Origin: Streptomyces sp. HNM0574
GTDB lineage: Bacteria > Actinomycetota > Actinomycetes > Streptomycetales > Streptomycetaceae
Assembly: GCF_012726235.1 (NCBI RefSeq)
Contig: NZ_JAASAH010000019.1
Location: 1 to 64,000, forward strand
Length of the DNA stretch: 64,000 nt
Direction: 5' to 3'
A program made the translations under genes and the position numbers. The notes under the pieces were generated by a model that worked only from the letters and a program-made list of their open reading frames with translations, searched no databases and was not told where the DNA came from. Below, piece after piece: positions 51,959 through 60,253 of this stretch; within the stretch, counting starts at the first letter, position 1, and each line of letters starts with the position of its first letter.

Positions 51959-52768
51959 CTACCAGCCCGTCACCGTGCCCGCTTCGGCGGCGAGGAGGGT
52001 GCCGCCGTCCCAGACGACGCCGACCTGACGGTAGTAGGCGCCGAGCGGTTCCTCGACGGTGAGGGCCGCGAGTTCCTCGGTGGGCGCCTCGAAGAGGTCC
52101 AGTTCGGCGTCCCCGGACCAGGCCGGGCCCGCCTCGGCGTCGGCGGCGCCGGAGGCGACCAGTTCGTCGAGGGCGAGGCCCTTGCCGTCGATGGCGGGCA
52201 GCCAGCGGTGGTGGGCCATCGGGTGACCGTTGACGAAGCCGTTGTGCGGCGACGGCTCGCGCAGCGTCACCACCGTCTGGGCGAGGCGGCGGTCGGCGGC
52301 GGCGAGGGTGGCGCCGAAGCGGGCGCCCGCCTCGATGCGCGGGGCCGGGCCGTAGGGGTGGGGGCGGGTCATGTGGATCGAGCCGAGCTTCTTCGGGTAG
52401 CCCTGGTGGTTGCCGCGGGCGACGGCGAAGTCCTTGTCCACCCAGATGTAGACGCACCGCGAGTAGGTCCGCCCGGCGTACGCGCAGCGCACCACGGCGA
52501 AGCACTCCTTGTACTGGGCGCGTACGGGGTCGAGCAGTTCTTCCCCGCTCCCGCCGCAGGACTGCCAGTCGGCCCAGATCAGGGCCACCGCACCGGGGTC
52601 CTCCTCGGCCAACCCCAGGGGCGCGGGCAGGAGTTCACGTACCCGTGCCGGGTCGGTGCGGTATTCGACGGTGAGCAGGTCGCCGGAGTAGTGCCACGGC
52701 GGCGCGAGGATCAGGGACGAGCGGCCGGTGGCGGTCTTGGGCTGGTAGAAGCCACGGACGGTGGACAT
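51959..52768 (-). CDS. acetoacetate decarboxylase-family protein
   Basis: A 269-aa ADC-fold protein. It begins with GFYQPKTATG and PPWHYSGDLLTVEYRTDPARVRELLP, and has QGYPKKLGSIHMTR with Lys126/Lys127 at the place of the catalytic Schiff-base lysine of acetoacetate decarboxylase. The family also includes aldolases and dehydratases acting on keto acids. ATG 52768; operator F lies 28 bp upstream. As a keto-acid enzyme it could act on a meta-cleavage product; the step is not known. Confidence 0.85.
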   Translation of the reverse strand: MSTVRGFYQPKTATGRSSLILAPPWHYSGDLLTVEYRTDPARVRELLPAPLGLAEEDPGAVALIWADWQSCGGSGEELLDPVRAQYKECFAVVRCAYAGRTYSRCVYIWVDKDFAVARGNHQGYPKKLGSIHMTRPHPYGPAPRIEAGARFGATLAAADRRLAQTVVTLREPSPHNGFVNGHPMAHHRWLPAIDGKGLALDELVASGAADAEAGPAWSGDAELDLFEAPTEELAALTVEEPLGAYYRQVGVVWDGGTLLAAEAGTVTGW

Positions 52769-52796
52769 GCTGGCACTCCCGGGGACGAGGGATCTC

Positions 52797-52814
52797 GTTT
52801 GGGCCCGTACGATA
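52797..52814 (-). promoter_or_regulatory. regulon operator F
   Basis: Minus strand: TATCGT -10 box (52814-52809) overlapping GTACGGGCCCAAAC (52810-52797). One half is altered as in site E (GTACGGG), the other is intact. Confidence 0.6.
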
Positions 52815-52919
52815 TGCGCCGCGGCGGCACCTTGTCACGGGGGCCTCCGCACCCGGGACGTCCCACCGGCCTTCGGCCCCGGTGTGCGGAGTGCCGGCGG
52901 TCACGGGCACCGGAACCGG

Positions 52920-52957
52920 CCGGCCGCGGGGCGTCCCGAGAGGCGTCCCGCGGCCGG
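52920..52957 (-). terminator. terminator of the exosortase cluster
   Basis: Arms 52920-52933 and 52944-52957 (14 bp, one mismatch that can pair as G-U), 10-base loop, 17 bp after the last stop of the minus-strand cluster. Confidence 0.75.
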
Positions 52958-52974
52958 GGGCCACCGGGGCGGCG

Positions 52975-53673
52975 TCAGGACGCCCTGCGGCGGCGTGCGC
53001 GGCGGATCAGCAGCCAGACCGCCCCGGTGACCGCGGTTGCCGCCGCGGCCACGTCGGGGGCGACCATGTTGATCGGGTCCGTGTCGTTCGGTTCCTCGGT
53101 GGCCCTGACGTTGGTGAGCGCCGCTCCACATCTGCTGCTGGTCTCCGGCAAGGAGGTGAACGACAGCGTGTAGGTGTCCTTCGTGGCGACGAAGGTGTAG
53201 GTCTGCGGTGTCCAGTCGGGAGGCCGGTTCGACGTACGGCGGGGCGGGTCGATGGTCTTGGGTTCTTCCCCGTCCACGCCGACGGTGAAGGGGACGTTTC
53301 CGCCGTACCAGGTGTTGCAGCTGCCGTAGGGAGAGCGGGTGGAGTCGAAGGTGATGGTCACGGTGGAGCCGGGGGTGACCGTGAGGGTGCGCTCGATACC
53401 GCCCGGCGAGTATTCGCGGTTCAGGTCGATGCACTGGGTTCCGGCGGGGTGCTCGCACAGCGAGGCCGAGTACAGGTCGACACCCGAGCCGGTGGTCGTC
53501 CAGCCTGTGATTTCCGTGCTGTTGCCGTAGACGTTGCGGTAACTCGAGGCCAGGTGAGGGGAGTCGAAGGAGCCGTTGGACACCGGGACCGGGTCCGCGT
53601 GGGCGGCTGTCGCCGCGGCCAGGAGCGCGGCACCGGCCGCGACCGCGGCGAGAGGGGCGGATCTGTGTTTCAT
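52975..53673 (-). CDS. secreted DUF642-like protein with C-terminal sorting-like tail
   Basis: A 232-aa exported protein. Signal peptide residues 1-26 (KHRSAPLAAVAAGAALLAAA...HA). The mature part has an N-terminal VSNGSFDSPHL and ITGWTTTGSGVDLY, as in DUF642/choice-of-anchor domains, with six cysteines. It ends in a tripartite tail: short motif region TDPINMVAP (198-206), membrane helix (206-223) and RRARRRR (224-230). This tail has the form of a sortase/exosortase signal but lacks LPxTG. ATG 53673 follows AAAGAGG. The gene directly follows the exosortase gene, so it is the likely substrate. Confidence 0.78.
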   Translation of the reverse strand: MKHRSAPLAAVAAGAALLAAATAAHADPVPVSNGSFDSPHLASSYRNVYGNSTEITGWTTTGSGVDLYSASLCEHPAGTQCIDLNREYSPGGIERTLTVTPGSTVTITFDSTRSPYGSCNTWYGGNVPFTVGVDGEEPKTIDPPRRTSNRPPDWTPQTYTFVATKDTYTLSFTSLPETSSRCGAALTNVRATEEPNDTDPINMVAPDVAAAATAVTGAVWLLIRRARRRRAS

Positions 53674-53717
53674 GCGGTGGCCTCTTTCTCTTGCAGGGCG
53701 GGACGGACCGGGCGGCA

Positions 53718-54281
53718 TCAGGTGCGGTCGGCTTCCGCGTCCGATGCGGTGGGATGCGGGCGGCTGAGCGCGAGGAGGAAGGCGGCGAGGGCGGCGGCCA
53801 GGGTGACCAGGGAGAGCAGCGTGCCCAGGTAGCGGTGGCCGAGGGCGTAGCCGGTGTCGCGGCCGGCCAGTGCCACCAGCCCGTACAGGGCGCAGATGCG
53901 CAGTTGGTTGCCCAGGACGGCGACCAGACTGGCCACTGCGGCCGCGGCGACCACCGCCCAGGCGGGGCGGCGCCGGGTGATCGCGGTGAGGGCCGCGGCG
54001 CCGCACCACAACAGGGTGACGATGTAGACGGATGTGCACTGGCTGGTGATCCGGCCGCCGAAGACCTGCAGAGGTTCCAGGAAGAGCCATACCTGTGGCG
54101 CCTGGGGGTTGGCCACGGCGCGGTGGCCGGTGACCGCGGCGACCACGTGAGCGGCGAGTTGTGCTTCACCGACGCGGAAGCGGTGCTCGCCCAGGACGAG
54201 GGCCAGCGCCAGGGCGGCGCACCCCAGGGCGCCGGTCAGCCGGGTCAGCCGGTGCAGCACGGTGCGGAGAGCGGAGGTCAC
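53718..54281 (-). CDS. exosortase/archaeosortase-family membrane protein
   Basis: A 187-aa protein with four to five membrane helices. It holds the catalytic trio of the exosortase/archaeosortase family in the right order: Cys82 in SQCTSVYIV, Arg128 in LGNQLRICALYG, His149 in ALGHRYLGTLLS. These enzymes cleave a C-terminal tail signal at the outer membrane face and transfer the protein to another molecule. GTG 54281 overlaps the glycosyltransferase stop by 4 bp. Neighbours are a surface-glycan glycosyltransferase and a protein with a matching tail. Exosortases are less common in Actinobacteria than in Gram-negatives. Confidence 0.82.
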   Translation of the reverse strand: MTSALRTVLHRLTRLTGALGCAALALALVLGEHRFRVGEAQLAAHVVAAVTGHRAVANPQAPQVWLFLEPLQVFGGRITSQCTSVYIVTLLWCGAAALTAITRRRPAWAVVAAAAVASLVAVLGNQLRICALYGLVALAGRDTGYALGHRYLGTLLSLVTLAAALAAFLLALSRPHPTASDAEADRT

Positions 54282-55603
54282 TTGGGCAGCGCCCCCGCCG
54301 GTGCGGGCGCGGTGTCGAGGACGCGGCGGGTCTTGTCCCACCCGTGCCGTCGGCGCAGCATGCGCAGCAGCCCGCGCCAGACGGCGGCGTAGGCCACGTA
54401 GTTGGCCGGCAGGAGCACGTGGCCCAGCAGCAGACTGCGCAGGAGCGAGCAGTCGCCGGCGCGGCGCCGGTAGAGGCAGGCGGCGATCAGGTTGGGGAAG
54501 AAGGAGACGACGTACCAGAGCAGGGCCGCGGGCACGGTGGAGAGACCTTGACCCCACAGTTGTCCGTGACTGAGGTGGAAGACGGTGACGGCGAGGGTGA
54601 GGTGGAAGAGGACGGACCAGCCCAGCACCAGCACCCAGGGCACCAGGAGGTACATGGTGACCTCCAGCAGAGCGAGGTGCCCCACCCGCAACGAGGCCCA
54701 CAGTTCGGGCAGTCGGGTCACGGCGGTCATGTGGCCCTGCATCCAGCGGGTGCGCTGACGGGCCAGCCGTCGCCAGGATTCCAGCCCCTGCTGCTCGACC
54801 CAGGCATGCGGGGTGGAGGTCAGTTTCCAGCCCCGGGTGACCAGGGAGACCGTCAGGTCGAGGTCTTCGGTCAGGGCGCTGGACCAGGGGTGGTCGCTCA
54901 CCGTGAGCAGCGCCGACAGGCGGGTGAACTGACCGTTGCCGCCGAGGCTGACGGTGGAGGTGGCGATCCGGCCGAACTGGGAGACGGCGGCCAGGCCCCA
55001 GAACTCCATGTCCTGCACCCGCGTGATCAGGCGGTGGCGGTTGACGATCCGCACCGGGAGCTGGGCACCGCCCACCCGGGGGTCGTCGAACAGTTCCAGG
55101 ACCTGGTCCACCGCCCGTACGGACAGTCTCCCGTCGGCGTCCATCACGCCGATCACCACATCGTGGGGCGGCAGGCCGCGGAGGGCGATGTCGGCGACCA
55201 CGTGGCGAAGCCCGGCGTTGAGGGCGGCCCCCTTGCCCTGGCGGGCCTCGGGGGCGGTGCGGGTGATCACGGTCAGGCGGCCCTCGGGGCACGCGCCACG
55301 CGCTCGCGGCACGGTGGCGTCCGCGCATCCGTCGTCGATGAGGACGACGTGGGCGCGGGGGTCGGCAGCGCACAGCTGCGTGACCGTACGGGCGATGACT
55401 TCCTGCTCGTCCAGGCACGGCACGAGGAAGTAGATCTGCCGCACGCCGCCCCGGCCGGTCAGTTCGAGCGGCACCGGTCCGCGCCGTCGCATGCGCCGTT
55501 CGTGGCGCAGTCCGCTGATCGTGGTGGCGAGAAAGTAGAGCAGCCCGGCGCAGATGACGACCGCGACGACGGCCTCGTACAGGCCCACCAGTGCTTTCGG
55601 CAC
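54278..55603 (-). CDS. processive family 2 glycosyltransferase, membrane-bound
   Basis: A 441-aa enzyme. N-terminal helix (VVAVVICAGLLYFLA), GT-A domain with Asp pair LIDDG (90-91), DAD (155-157), TEDLD (245-249) and QRTRW (283-287), then four C-terminal helices. The ED and QxxRW motifs mark processive polysaccharide synthases of the BcsA/HAS/PgaC type. GTG 55603 follows GGAAGGGTGAGG. It may build a glycan from the UDP-ManNAc or UDP-GlcNAc supplied by the epimerase encoded upstream. Coupled to the exosortase gene. Confidence 0.88.
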   Translation of the reverse strand: MPKALVGLYEAVVAVVICAGLLYFLATTISGLRHERRMRRRGPVPLELTGRGGVRQIYFLVPCLDEQEVIARTVTQLCAADPRAHVVLIDDGCADATVPRARGACPEGRLTVITRTAPEARQGKGAALNAGLRHVVADIALRGLPPHDVVIGVMDADGRLSVRAVDQVLELFDDPRVGGAQLPVRIVNRHRLITRVQDMEFWGLAAVSQFGRIATSTVSLGGNGQFTRLSALLTVSDHPWSSALTEDLDLTVSLVTRGWKLTSTPHAWVEQQGLESWRRLARQRTRWMQGHMTAVTRLPELWASLRVGHLALLEVTMYLLVPWVLVLGWSVLFHLTLAVTVFHLSHGQLWGQGLSTVPAALLWYVVSFFPNLIAACLYRRRAGDCSLLRSLLLGHVLLPANYVAYAAVWRGLLRMLRRRHGWDKTRRVLDTAPAPAGALPK

Positions 55604-55610
55604 CGCCGCC

Positions 55611-55772
55611 TCACCCTTCCCGGTTCGCGGCCTGCGCGCGGCGGCGGGCGATCGCCCGTACCGCGAGAGCACCGAGGACCACCGCCCCCACGGCACACAG
55701 CACCCACAGGATCAACGGCGTTCCGGTGTCGGCCAGTTCGGAAGGGGAGGGCGGGAGGGAAGGGGTGTACAC
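55611..55772 (-). CDS. 53-aa LADTG-tail membrane peptide
   Basis: A very small frame, missed by usual cut-offs. GTG 55772 is the only start after an in-frame stop; GGAAG lies about 10 bp before it. The peptide reads a short Pro/Ser-rich head, LADTG at residues 14-18, a hydrophobic helix (about 19-40) and ARRRAQ. This is the layout of a C-terminal cell-wall sorting signal of the LAxTG type found in streptomycete chaplins, but here with almost no protein before it and no signal peptide. It sits between the epimerase and glycosyltransferase genes. It may be a real small protein or the remnant of a longer anchored protein. Confidence 0.6.
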   Translation of the reverse strand: MYTPSLPPSPSELADTGTPLILWVLCAVGAVVLGALAVRAIARRRAQAANREG

Positions 55773-55825
55773 GAAGGATTCTTCCGATCTTTCACGGGAG
55801 GCGTCCGGGAAGGGCGGTCATCAGG

Positions 55826-57070
55826 TCAGGCGCTGGCCAGGTCCGGTGGGTGCGGCGCGGCGCCGCGTGGAGCGGTGACGGGCAGGTGCGGGCCGGTGCG
55901 CTCTGCGGGCAGTTGCGCGGCTGCGCAGGCGCAGCCGGCCGCACGGTGCACCAGACGGGCGATGCGCGTGGAGGCGCGCCCGTCCCCGAACGGGCTGGGC
56001 AGGGACCGCAGTTGGTCATACAGGCCGGGGACCCGGGCCAGGCACTCGGTGACGGCCGTGGCGATCTGCCGCGGCGTCACCAGCCGGGCGAAGTCCGTCA
56101 TGGCCTCGGGCCGTTCGGTGCTGCGCCGTACCACCACCAGCGGCCGGCCGAGTACGGTGCACTCTTCCTGCATCCCGCCCGAGTCGGACACCACCACGGC
56201 TGCCCCGGACGCGAGGGCCAGGAAGTCCCGGGGCGGCAGCGGCGAGGACGGACGGAGCGGGGCGAGCAGGCCGCTCAGGCCGTGGCGGTCGACCGCGGCC
56301 AGGGTCCTGGGGTGCAAGGGCAGCACCACCGGGCAGGGGAGGCGGCCGAGTTCGGTCAGGATTCGCCGCAGGACGGCGGGATCGTCGGTGTTCTCCGGCC
56401 GGTGCACCGTAGCCAGCACGTACCCGTTGATCCCTACGCGATGGGAGGCGGTGACGCGTTGCCGGTCGGCGTCGGTGGGCAGATTCCGCCGCACTGCCTC
56501 GACCACGGTGTTTCCCGTGACGAAAACCCGGTGCCCGGGAATTCCCTCGCGGGTGAGATTGTCTGCGTTCAACTCGGTCGCGGCGCACAGGACGTCCGAC
56601 AGATGATCGACCAGAATGCGGTTGTGTTCCTCCGGCATGGACCGGTCCCGGGAACGCAGCCCCGCTTCGACATGGACCAGCGGAATACCTCGCGCATTGG
56701 CAGCCAGCGCTCCGGCCAGAGTGGCATTCGTATCACCCTGCACCACAACTGAGCGCACCTCGTGCCGGGCCAGCCAGGCATCCACACCGGTGACCCCCTC
56801 CCCGATCTGTCGTCCACGGCTGCCGCCGCCGACCGAGAGCTGGAGTTGCGCCAACGGCATCCCCGTCCCGGAGCCGACCTTTCCGGCCAGCTCCGGATCG
56901 AAATGCTGTCCCGTGTGGATCACACTCGCCGCGGCACCCAGCAGATTCACGAGCCCGGCAAGTTTCACCGTTTCCGGTCGCGTGCCCAACACCACCGCGA
57001 CACTCGACGGCGGGAGCCGGGAACAGCGGAACTCGGCGAAGTGAGGCGTGGGCAGAACATCCAGAGACAT
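55826..57070 (-). CDS. UDP-N-acetylglucosamine 2-epimerase (WecB/MnaA-like)
   Basis: A 414-aa enzyme. It has VVLGTRPETVKLAGLV at the start, HTGQHFD, VVQGDTNATLAGAL, HVEAGLRSRDRSMPEEHNR, VHRPENTDDP, LPLHPRT and SDSGGMQEE, all diagnostic for non-hydrolysing UDP-GlcNAc 2-epimerases making UDP-ManNAc. A Pro/Ala-rich ~40-residue tail follows. ATG 57070 with AGAGAG upstream. First gene of the minus-strand exosortase cluster; it probably supplies sugar for the GT2 enzyme. Confidence 0.92.
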   Translation of the reverse strand: MSLDVLPTPHFAEFRCSRLPPSSVAVVLGTRPETVKLAGLVNLLGAAASVIHTGQHFDPELAGKVGSGTGMPLAQLQLSVGGGSRGRQIGEGVTGVDAWLARHEVRSVVVQGDTNATLAGALAANARGIPLVHVEAGLRSRDRSMPEEHNRILVDHLSDVLCAATELNADNLTREGIPGHRVFVTGNTVVEAVRRNLPTDADRQRVTASHRVGINGYVLATVHRPENTDDPAVLRRILTELGRLPCPVVLPLHPRTLAAVDRHGLSGLLAPLRPSSPLPPRDFLALASGAAVVVSDSGGMQEECTVLGRPLVVVRRSTERPEAMTDFARLVTPRQIATAVTECLARVPGLYDQLRSLPSPFGDGRASTRIARLVHRAAGCACAAAQLPAERTGPHLPVTAPRGAAPHPPDLASA

Positions 57071-57508
57071 TCGGCATCTCTCTGTGAGGGGGGGAGGGAC
57101 GACACTTCAGCCCGAACATCTCAATTCATCATCCATAACGCTGTTCTCACACGATGAATGAATGAAGACTTGCCCCGCCAGGCCCATTCGTCGGATTTTC
57201 CGCATTCCCCCCTTGGCCCTACGGGACCGCGGGGACATCGCCACGGACCACGGCGAGGAGGGGGCCCGCACGGACAGACCCTGCCGACGCCCGTGTTCAC
57301 GACGGCCGGACGGGAGCCCGAACACCCGGGCCCGGTGGGCCAATTCGGCACTCGGCCCTCTTGTGCCCGCCGCCGGGTCTCCCTAAGGTGCACAGTGCCC
57401 GGATATTGTTTGATCTCAAACGAGAACCGGCTCCCGCTCAAGTCCCGCACACCCGCCGCCCGGTGCGGCGCACCGTCCCGATCCGCTCCGCAGAAAGGCT
57501 GGGACACG
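57071..57508. other. 438-bp divergent region with operator G
   Basis: Carries the promoter of the exosortase cluster (minus) and, at 57404-57421, the operator G promoter of the glutamine-synthetase-like gene (plus). The 87-bp leader after the operator is long. No other gene or RNA recognised. Confidence 0.5.
57404..57421 (+). promoter_or_regulatory. regulon operator G
   Basis: TATTGT -10 box (57404-57409) overlapping GTTTGATCTCAAAC (57408-57421), symmetric in all 14 positions. The -35 is not clear. Confidence 0.75.
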
Positions 57509-58888
57509 GTGAGCAACGACGCAGCACCCTTCTCTCCCGCCACCACCCCCGACGAGGCCGTCGCCGCTCTCCGCGCGCAGGGCACGGACGTCGTCCGCGT
57601 CGTGTATCCGGACATGATCGGGGCCGACCGGGGCCGGGACGTCCTGGTCGAGCACCTGCCCTCGGCCTGCGGCCACGGGCTCTCCTTCTGTCACGCCGTG
57701 TACCACACCAGTCCGCAGGGCGACGTGGTGCGGGTCCCGGGCGGGCTGGACGCGGGGCTCCCCGACGTCCAGATCCGCCCCGACCTGGCCACCCTGCACC
57801 CGCTGCCCTGGGAGCCGGGCGTCGCCTGGTGCCTGGGCGACGCCACCGACCCGGCCACCGGAGCGCCGCCCCACGAGTCGCCGCGCGACCTGCTGCGCGG
57901 CGTCGTCGAACGGGTCTCGGGCATCGGCGGGACGGCGCTGACCCCGGTCGTGGGCCCGGAGTTGGAGTACTACCTGTGCGAGCGGGACGAGCGCGCGCCC
58001 GGCGGCTGGGCCCCGTACGCGCCGGCGCCCGGGAACGTGTACAGCGCGGGTCGGCGCGGCGATCCGGACTCGCATCTGCTGCGCACCCTGCGGCTGCTGC
58101 GCGATCTGGAGATCGGCGCGACCATGGGCAACCACGAGTTCGACAGCGGCCAGTTCGAGGTGAACCTCGACCACTCCACGGCCCTGGACGCCGCCGACCG
58201 CGCCTTCCGCTTCAAGTCCGCCGTGAAGGAACTGGCCCGCACCGAGGGCCGCCAGGCCACCTTCATGGCCAAACCCTTCAACGGCCTCGGCGGTTCCGGA
58301 TTCCATCTGCACCTGTCACTGCTGGACACCAAGGGCCGCAACGTGTTCGACGGTGCGGAGGGCGACGACGGGCTGTCCGCCACCGCCCGGCACGCCGTCG
58401 CGGGCGTCCTCCGGCACGCCCCCGCGCTGGCCGCGCTGCTCAACCCCACGGTCAACTCGTACAAGCGGTTCGGCCCGGACACGCTGGCCCCCTGGCTGAT
58501 CGACTGGGGGCTCGACAACCGCAGCGCCATGCTCCGCATCCCCCCGGAGCGCGGCGCGGGCAGCCGCATGGAGCTGCGGCTCGGCGACGCCTCGGCCAAC
58601 CCGTATCTCGCCGTCGCGGGCACCCTCGCGGCGATCGGACTCGGGCTGCGCGACAAGTGCGAACCGCCGGCGCCGCTGGACGGCTACGGCTACCGCACGG
58701 AGCTGTCCGCCGAGCTGCCCCGGACCCTGCCGGCCGCGCTCGACGCGCTGCGGGCCGACACCGAGTTCGCCGGCCTCCTCGGCCCCGGCTTCACCCGCTC
58801 CTTCCTCGCCTACAAGCGCGACGAGGTCCGGCGGTTCCAGCAGCACATCACCGACTGGGAGTTCACCGAGTACGCGGCTCTGACGTGA
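57509..58888 (+). CDS. glutamine synthetase-like gamma-glutamyl-amine ligase
   Basis: A 459-aa GS-fold protein. Metal/ATP ligands visible: PELEYYL (Glu pair), GNHEFDSGQFEVNLDH, GSGFHLHLS (His), NPTVNSYKRFGPD and the RMELRLGDASANPYLA motif. It lacks the usual DGSS ammonium site of true GlnA, having YPDMIGADRGRD at that place, as in GS-like enzymes that join glutamate to amines (PuuA, GlnA3/A4, aniline and isopropylamine ligases). GTG 57509 follows AAAGG. Operator G controls it. With PuuC and PuuD it forms a gamma-glutamyl amine route; the amine is unknown. Confidence 0.85.
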   Translation: MSNDAAPFSPATTPDEAVAALRAQGTDVVRVVYPDMIGADRGRDVLVEHLPSACGHGLSFCHAVYHTSPQGDVVRVPGGLDAGLPDVQIRPDLATLHPLPWEPGVAWCLGDATDPATGAPPHESPRDLLRGVVERVSGIGGTALTPVVGPELEYYLCERDERAPGGWAPYAPAPGNVYSAGRRGDPDSHLLRTLRLLRDLEIGATMGNHEFDSGQFEVNLDHSTALDAADRAFRFKSAVKELARTEGRQATFMAKPFNGLGGSGFHLHLSLLDTKGRNVFDGAEGDDGLSATARHAVAGVLRHAPALAALLNPTVNSYKRFGPDTLAPWLIDWGLDNRSAMLRIPPERGAGSRMELRLGDASANPYLAVAGTLAAIGLGLRDKCEPPAPLDGYGYRTELSAELPRTLPAALDALRADTEFAGLLGPGFTRSFLAYKRDEVRRFQQHITDWEFTEYAALT

Positions 58889-58917
58889 GCGCACCGCCCC
58901 CGACCGAAGGAGTCCCC

Positions 58918-60201
58918 GTGACCGCCCCGACCACCGCCCGCGCCACCGGTCCGCTCCCCCTGGAGGAGGTCGATCTCGCCGACAACGACAACTTCACCGA
59001 CGGCGACCTGCCCTGGCGGATGCTGGAGACGCTGCGCCGCGAGGACCCCGTGCACTGGCAGCCGGAACCGGCGCCCAACAGCGGCTTCTGGGCCGTCACC
59101 CGGCACGCGGACATCGTGACGGTGGACCGGGACGCGGAGACCTTCACCTCCACCGGGTTCACCAATCTCGAAGAGGTCGACGACGCCCTGAAGGACAAGC
59201 GGCGCTCCCTCCTCGAAACCGACGGACTGCGCCACCGCGCCCTGCGGACGCTGCTCCAGCGCCGCTTCACCCCGCGCGCCCTGGCCCCGTACGAGACGTA
59301 TCTGCGCGGGCTGACGGCCACCACGCTGGACGCGGCACTGGCCCGGGGCAGCTTCGACTTCGTCAAGGAGGTCTCGGCGGACTTCCCGATCAACGTGCTG
59401 GCCCGGCTCCTCGACGTCCCCGAGGGGGACACCCGGCAGCTGATCGACTGGGGCAACCGGATCATCGGCAACACCGACCCCGACTACGCCGACGTCCTCC
59501 TGGAGAGCGAGGACAGCGAGCGCTACCGGGACCTGCCCTTCCGCTCCCCGGCCGCGCTGGAGGTCTTCGAGTACGGCCGCGCGCTGGCCGCAGCCCGGCG
59601 CGGCAAGGACGGCGGTGACCTCGTCTCCGCCCTCGTCAACTCCGCACCCTCGGACGGTGTCCCGCTCTCCCCGCAGGACTTCGACAACTACTTCCTGCTG
59701 CTGGTGGTGGCGGGCAACGAGACGACCCGGCACGCCATTTCGCACGCGATGCACGCCCTGATCGAGCACCCGGAGCAGCTGCGCCTCCTCCAGCGGGACC
59801 CGTCGCTGATCCCCGGCGCGGTGGAGGAGTTCCTCCGCTGGGCGTCCCCCGTCTACCACTTCCGGCGGACCGCCACCCGGGACGTCGAACTGCGCGGCAA
59901 GCGGATCAGGCGGGGCGACAAGGTGGTGCTGTGGTTCGCCTCGGGCAACCGGGACGAGGACGTCTTCGAGGAGCCCGGCCGCTTCGACGTCACCCGCCGG
60001 AACGTGGACCACGTCACCTTCGGCAAGGGAGGCCCGCACTTCTGTCTGGGGAACTCGCTGGCCCGGATGGAGATGCGGATCATGTTCGAGGAGCTGCTGC
60101 CGAGGATCGCGGACATCCGGCTCGACGGCGAAGTGCGGCGCGTCCGCTCGAACTTCGTGAACGGCATCAAGGAACTCCCGGTCACCGTCACCCGGGCCTG
60201 A
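58918..60201 (+). CDS. cytochrome P450 of the CYP125/CYP142-like group
   Basis: A 427-aa soluble P450. I-helix VVAGNETTRHAISHAM with the acid-alcohol pair, ExxR in EEFLRWASPVYHFRRTA, and heme loop FGKGGPHFCLGNSLARMEM with the Cys ligand. The AGNETTR form occurs in the CYP124/125/142 region of the family. GTG 58918 follows CGAAGGAG, 29 bp after the GS-like gene, so both are in one operon under operator G. The ferredoxin and reductase at 46771-48188 are likely partners. Ring or side-chain hydroxylation of a glutamylated substrate is a reasonable guess. Confidence 0.88.
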   Translation: MTAPTTARATGPLPLEEVDLADNDNFTDGDLPWRMLETLRREDPVHWQPEPAPNSGFWAVTRHADIVTVDRDAETFTSTGFTNLEEVDDALKDKRRSLLETDGLRHRALRTLLQRRFTPRALAPYETYLRGLTATTLDAALARGSFDFVKEVSADFPINVLARLLDVPEGDTRQLIDWGNRIIGNTDPDYADVLLESEDSERYRDLPFRSPAALEVFEYGRALAAARRGKDGGDLVSALVNSAPSDGVPLSPQDFDNYFLLLVVAGNETTRHAISHAMHALIEHPEQLRLLQRDPSLIPGAVEEFLRWASPVYHFRRTATRDVELRGKRIRRGDKVVLWFASGNRDEDVFEEPGRFDVTRRNVDHVTFGKGGPHFCLGNSLARMEMRIMFEELLPRIADIRLDGEVRRVRSNFVNGIKELPVTVTRA

Positions 60202-60214
60202 TTCCGCAAGCACG

Positions 60215-60247
60215 GTGCGGCACCCGGCGAGGGGGCGGGTGCCGCAC
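60215..60247. terminator. bidirectional terminator between P450 and SDR genes
   Basis: GTGCGGCACCCG (60215-60226) and its perfect complement (60236-60247), 9-base loop, between convergent stops 60201 and 60254. Confidence 0.85.
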
Positions 60248-60253
60248 GGCCGG

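Noticed and set aside
55611-55772. Classical LPxTG sortase substrate reading for the small LADTG frame
   Set aside because: No signal peptide and an in-frame stop just upstream; kept only as a small tail-like peptide of unknown role.
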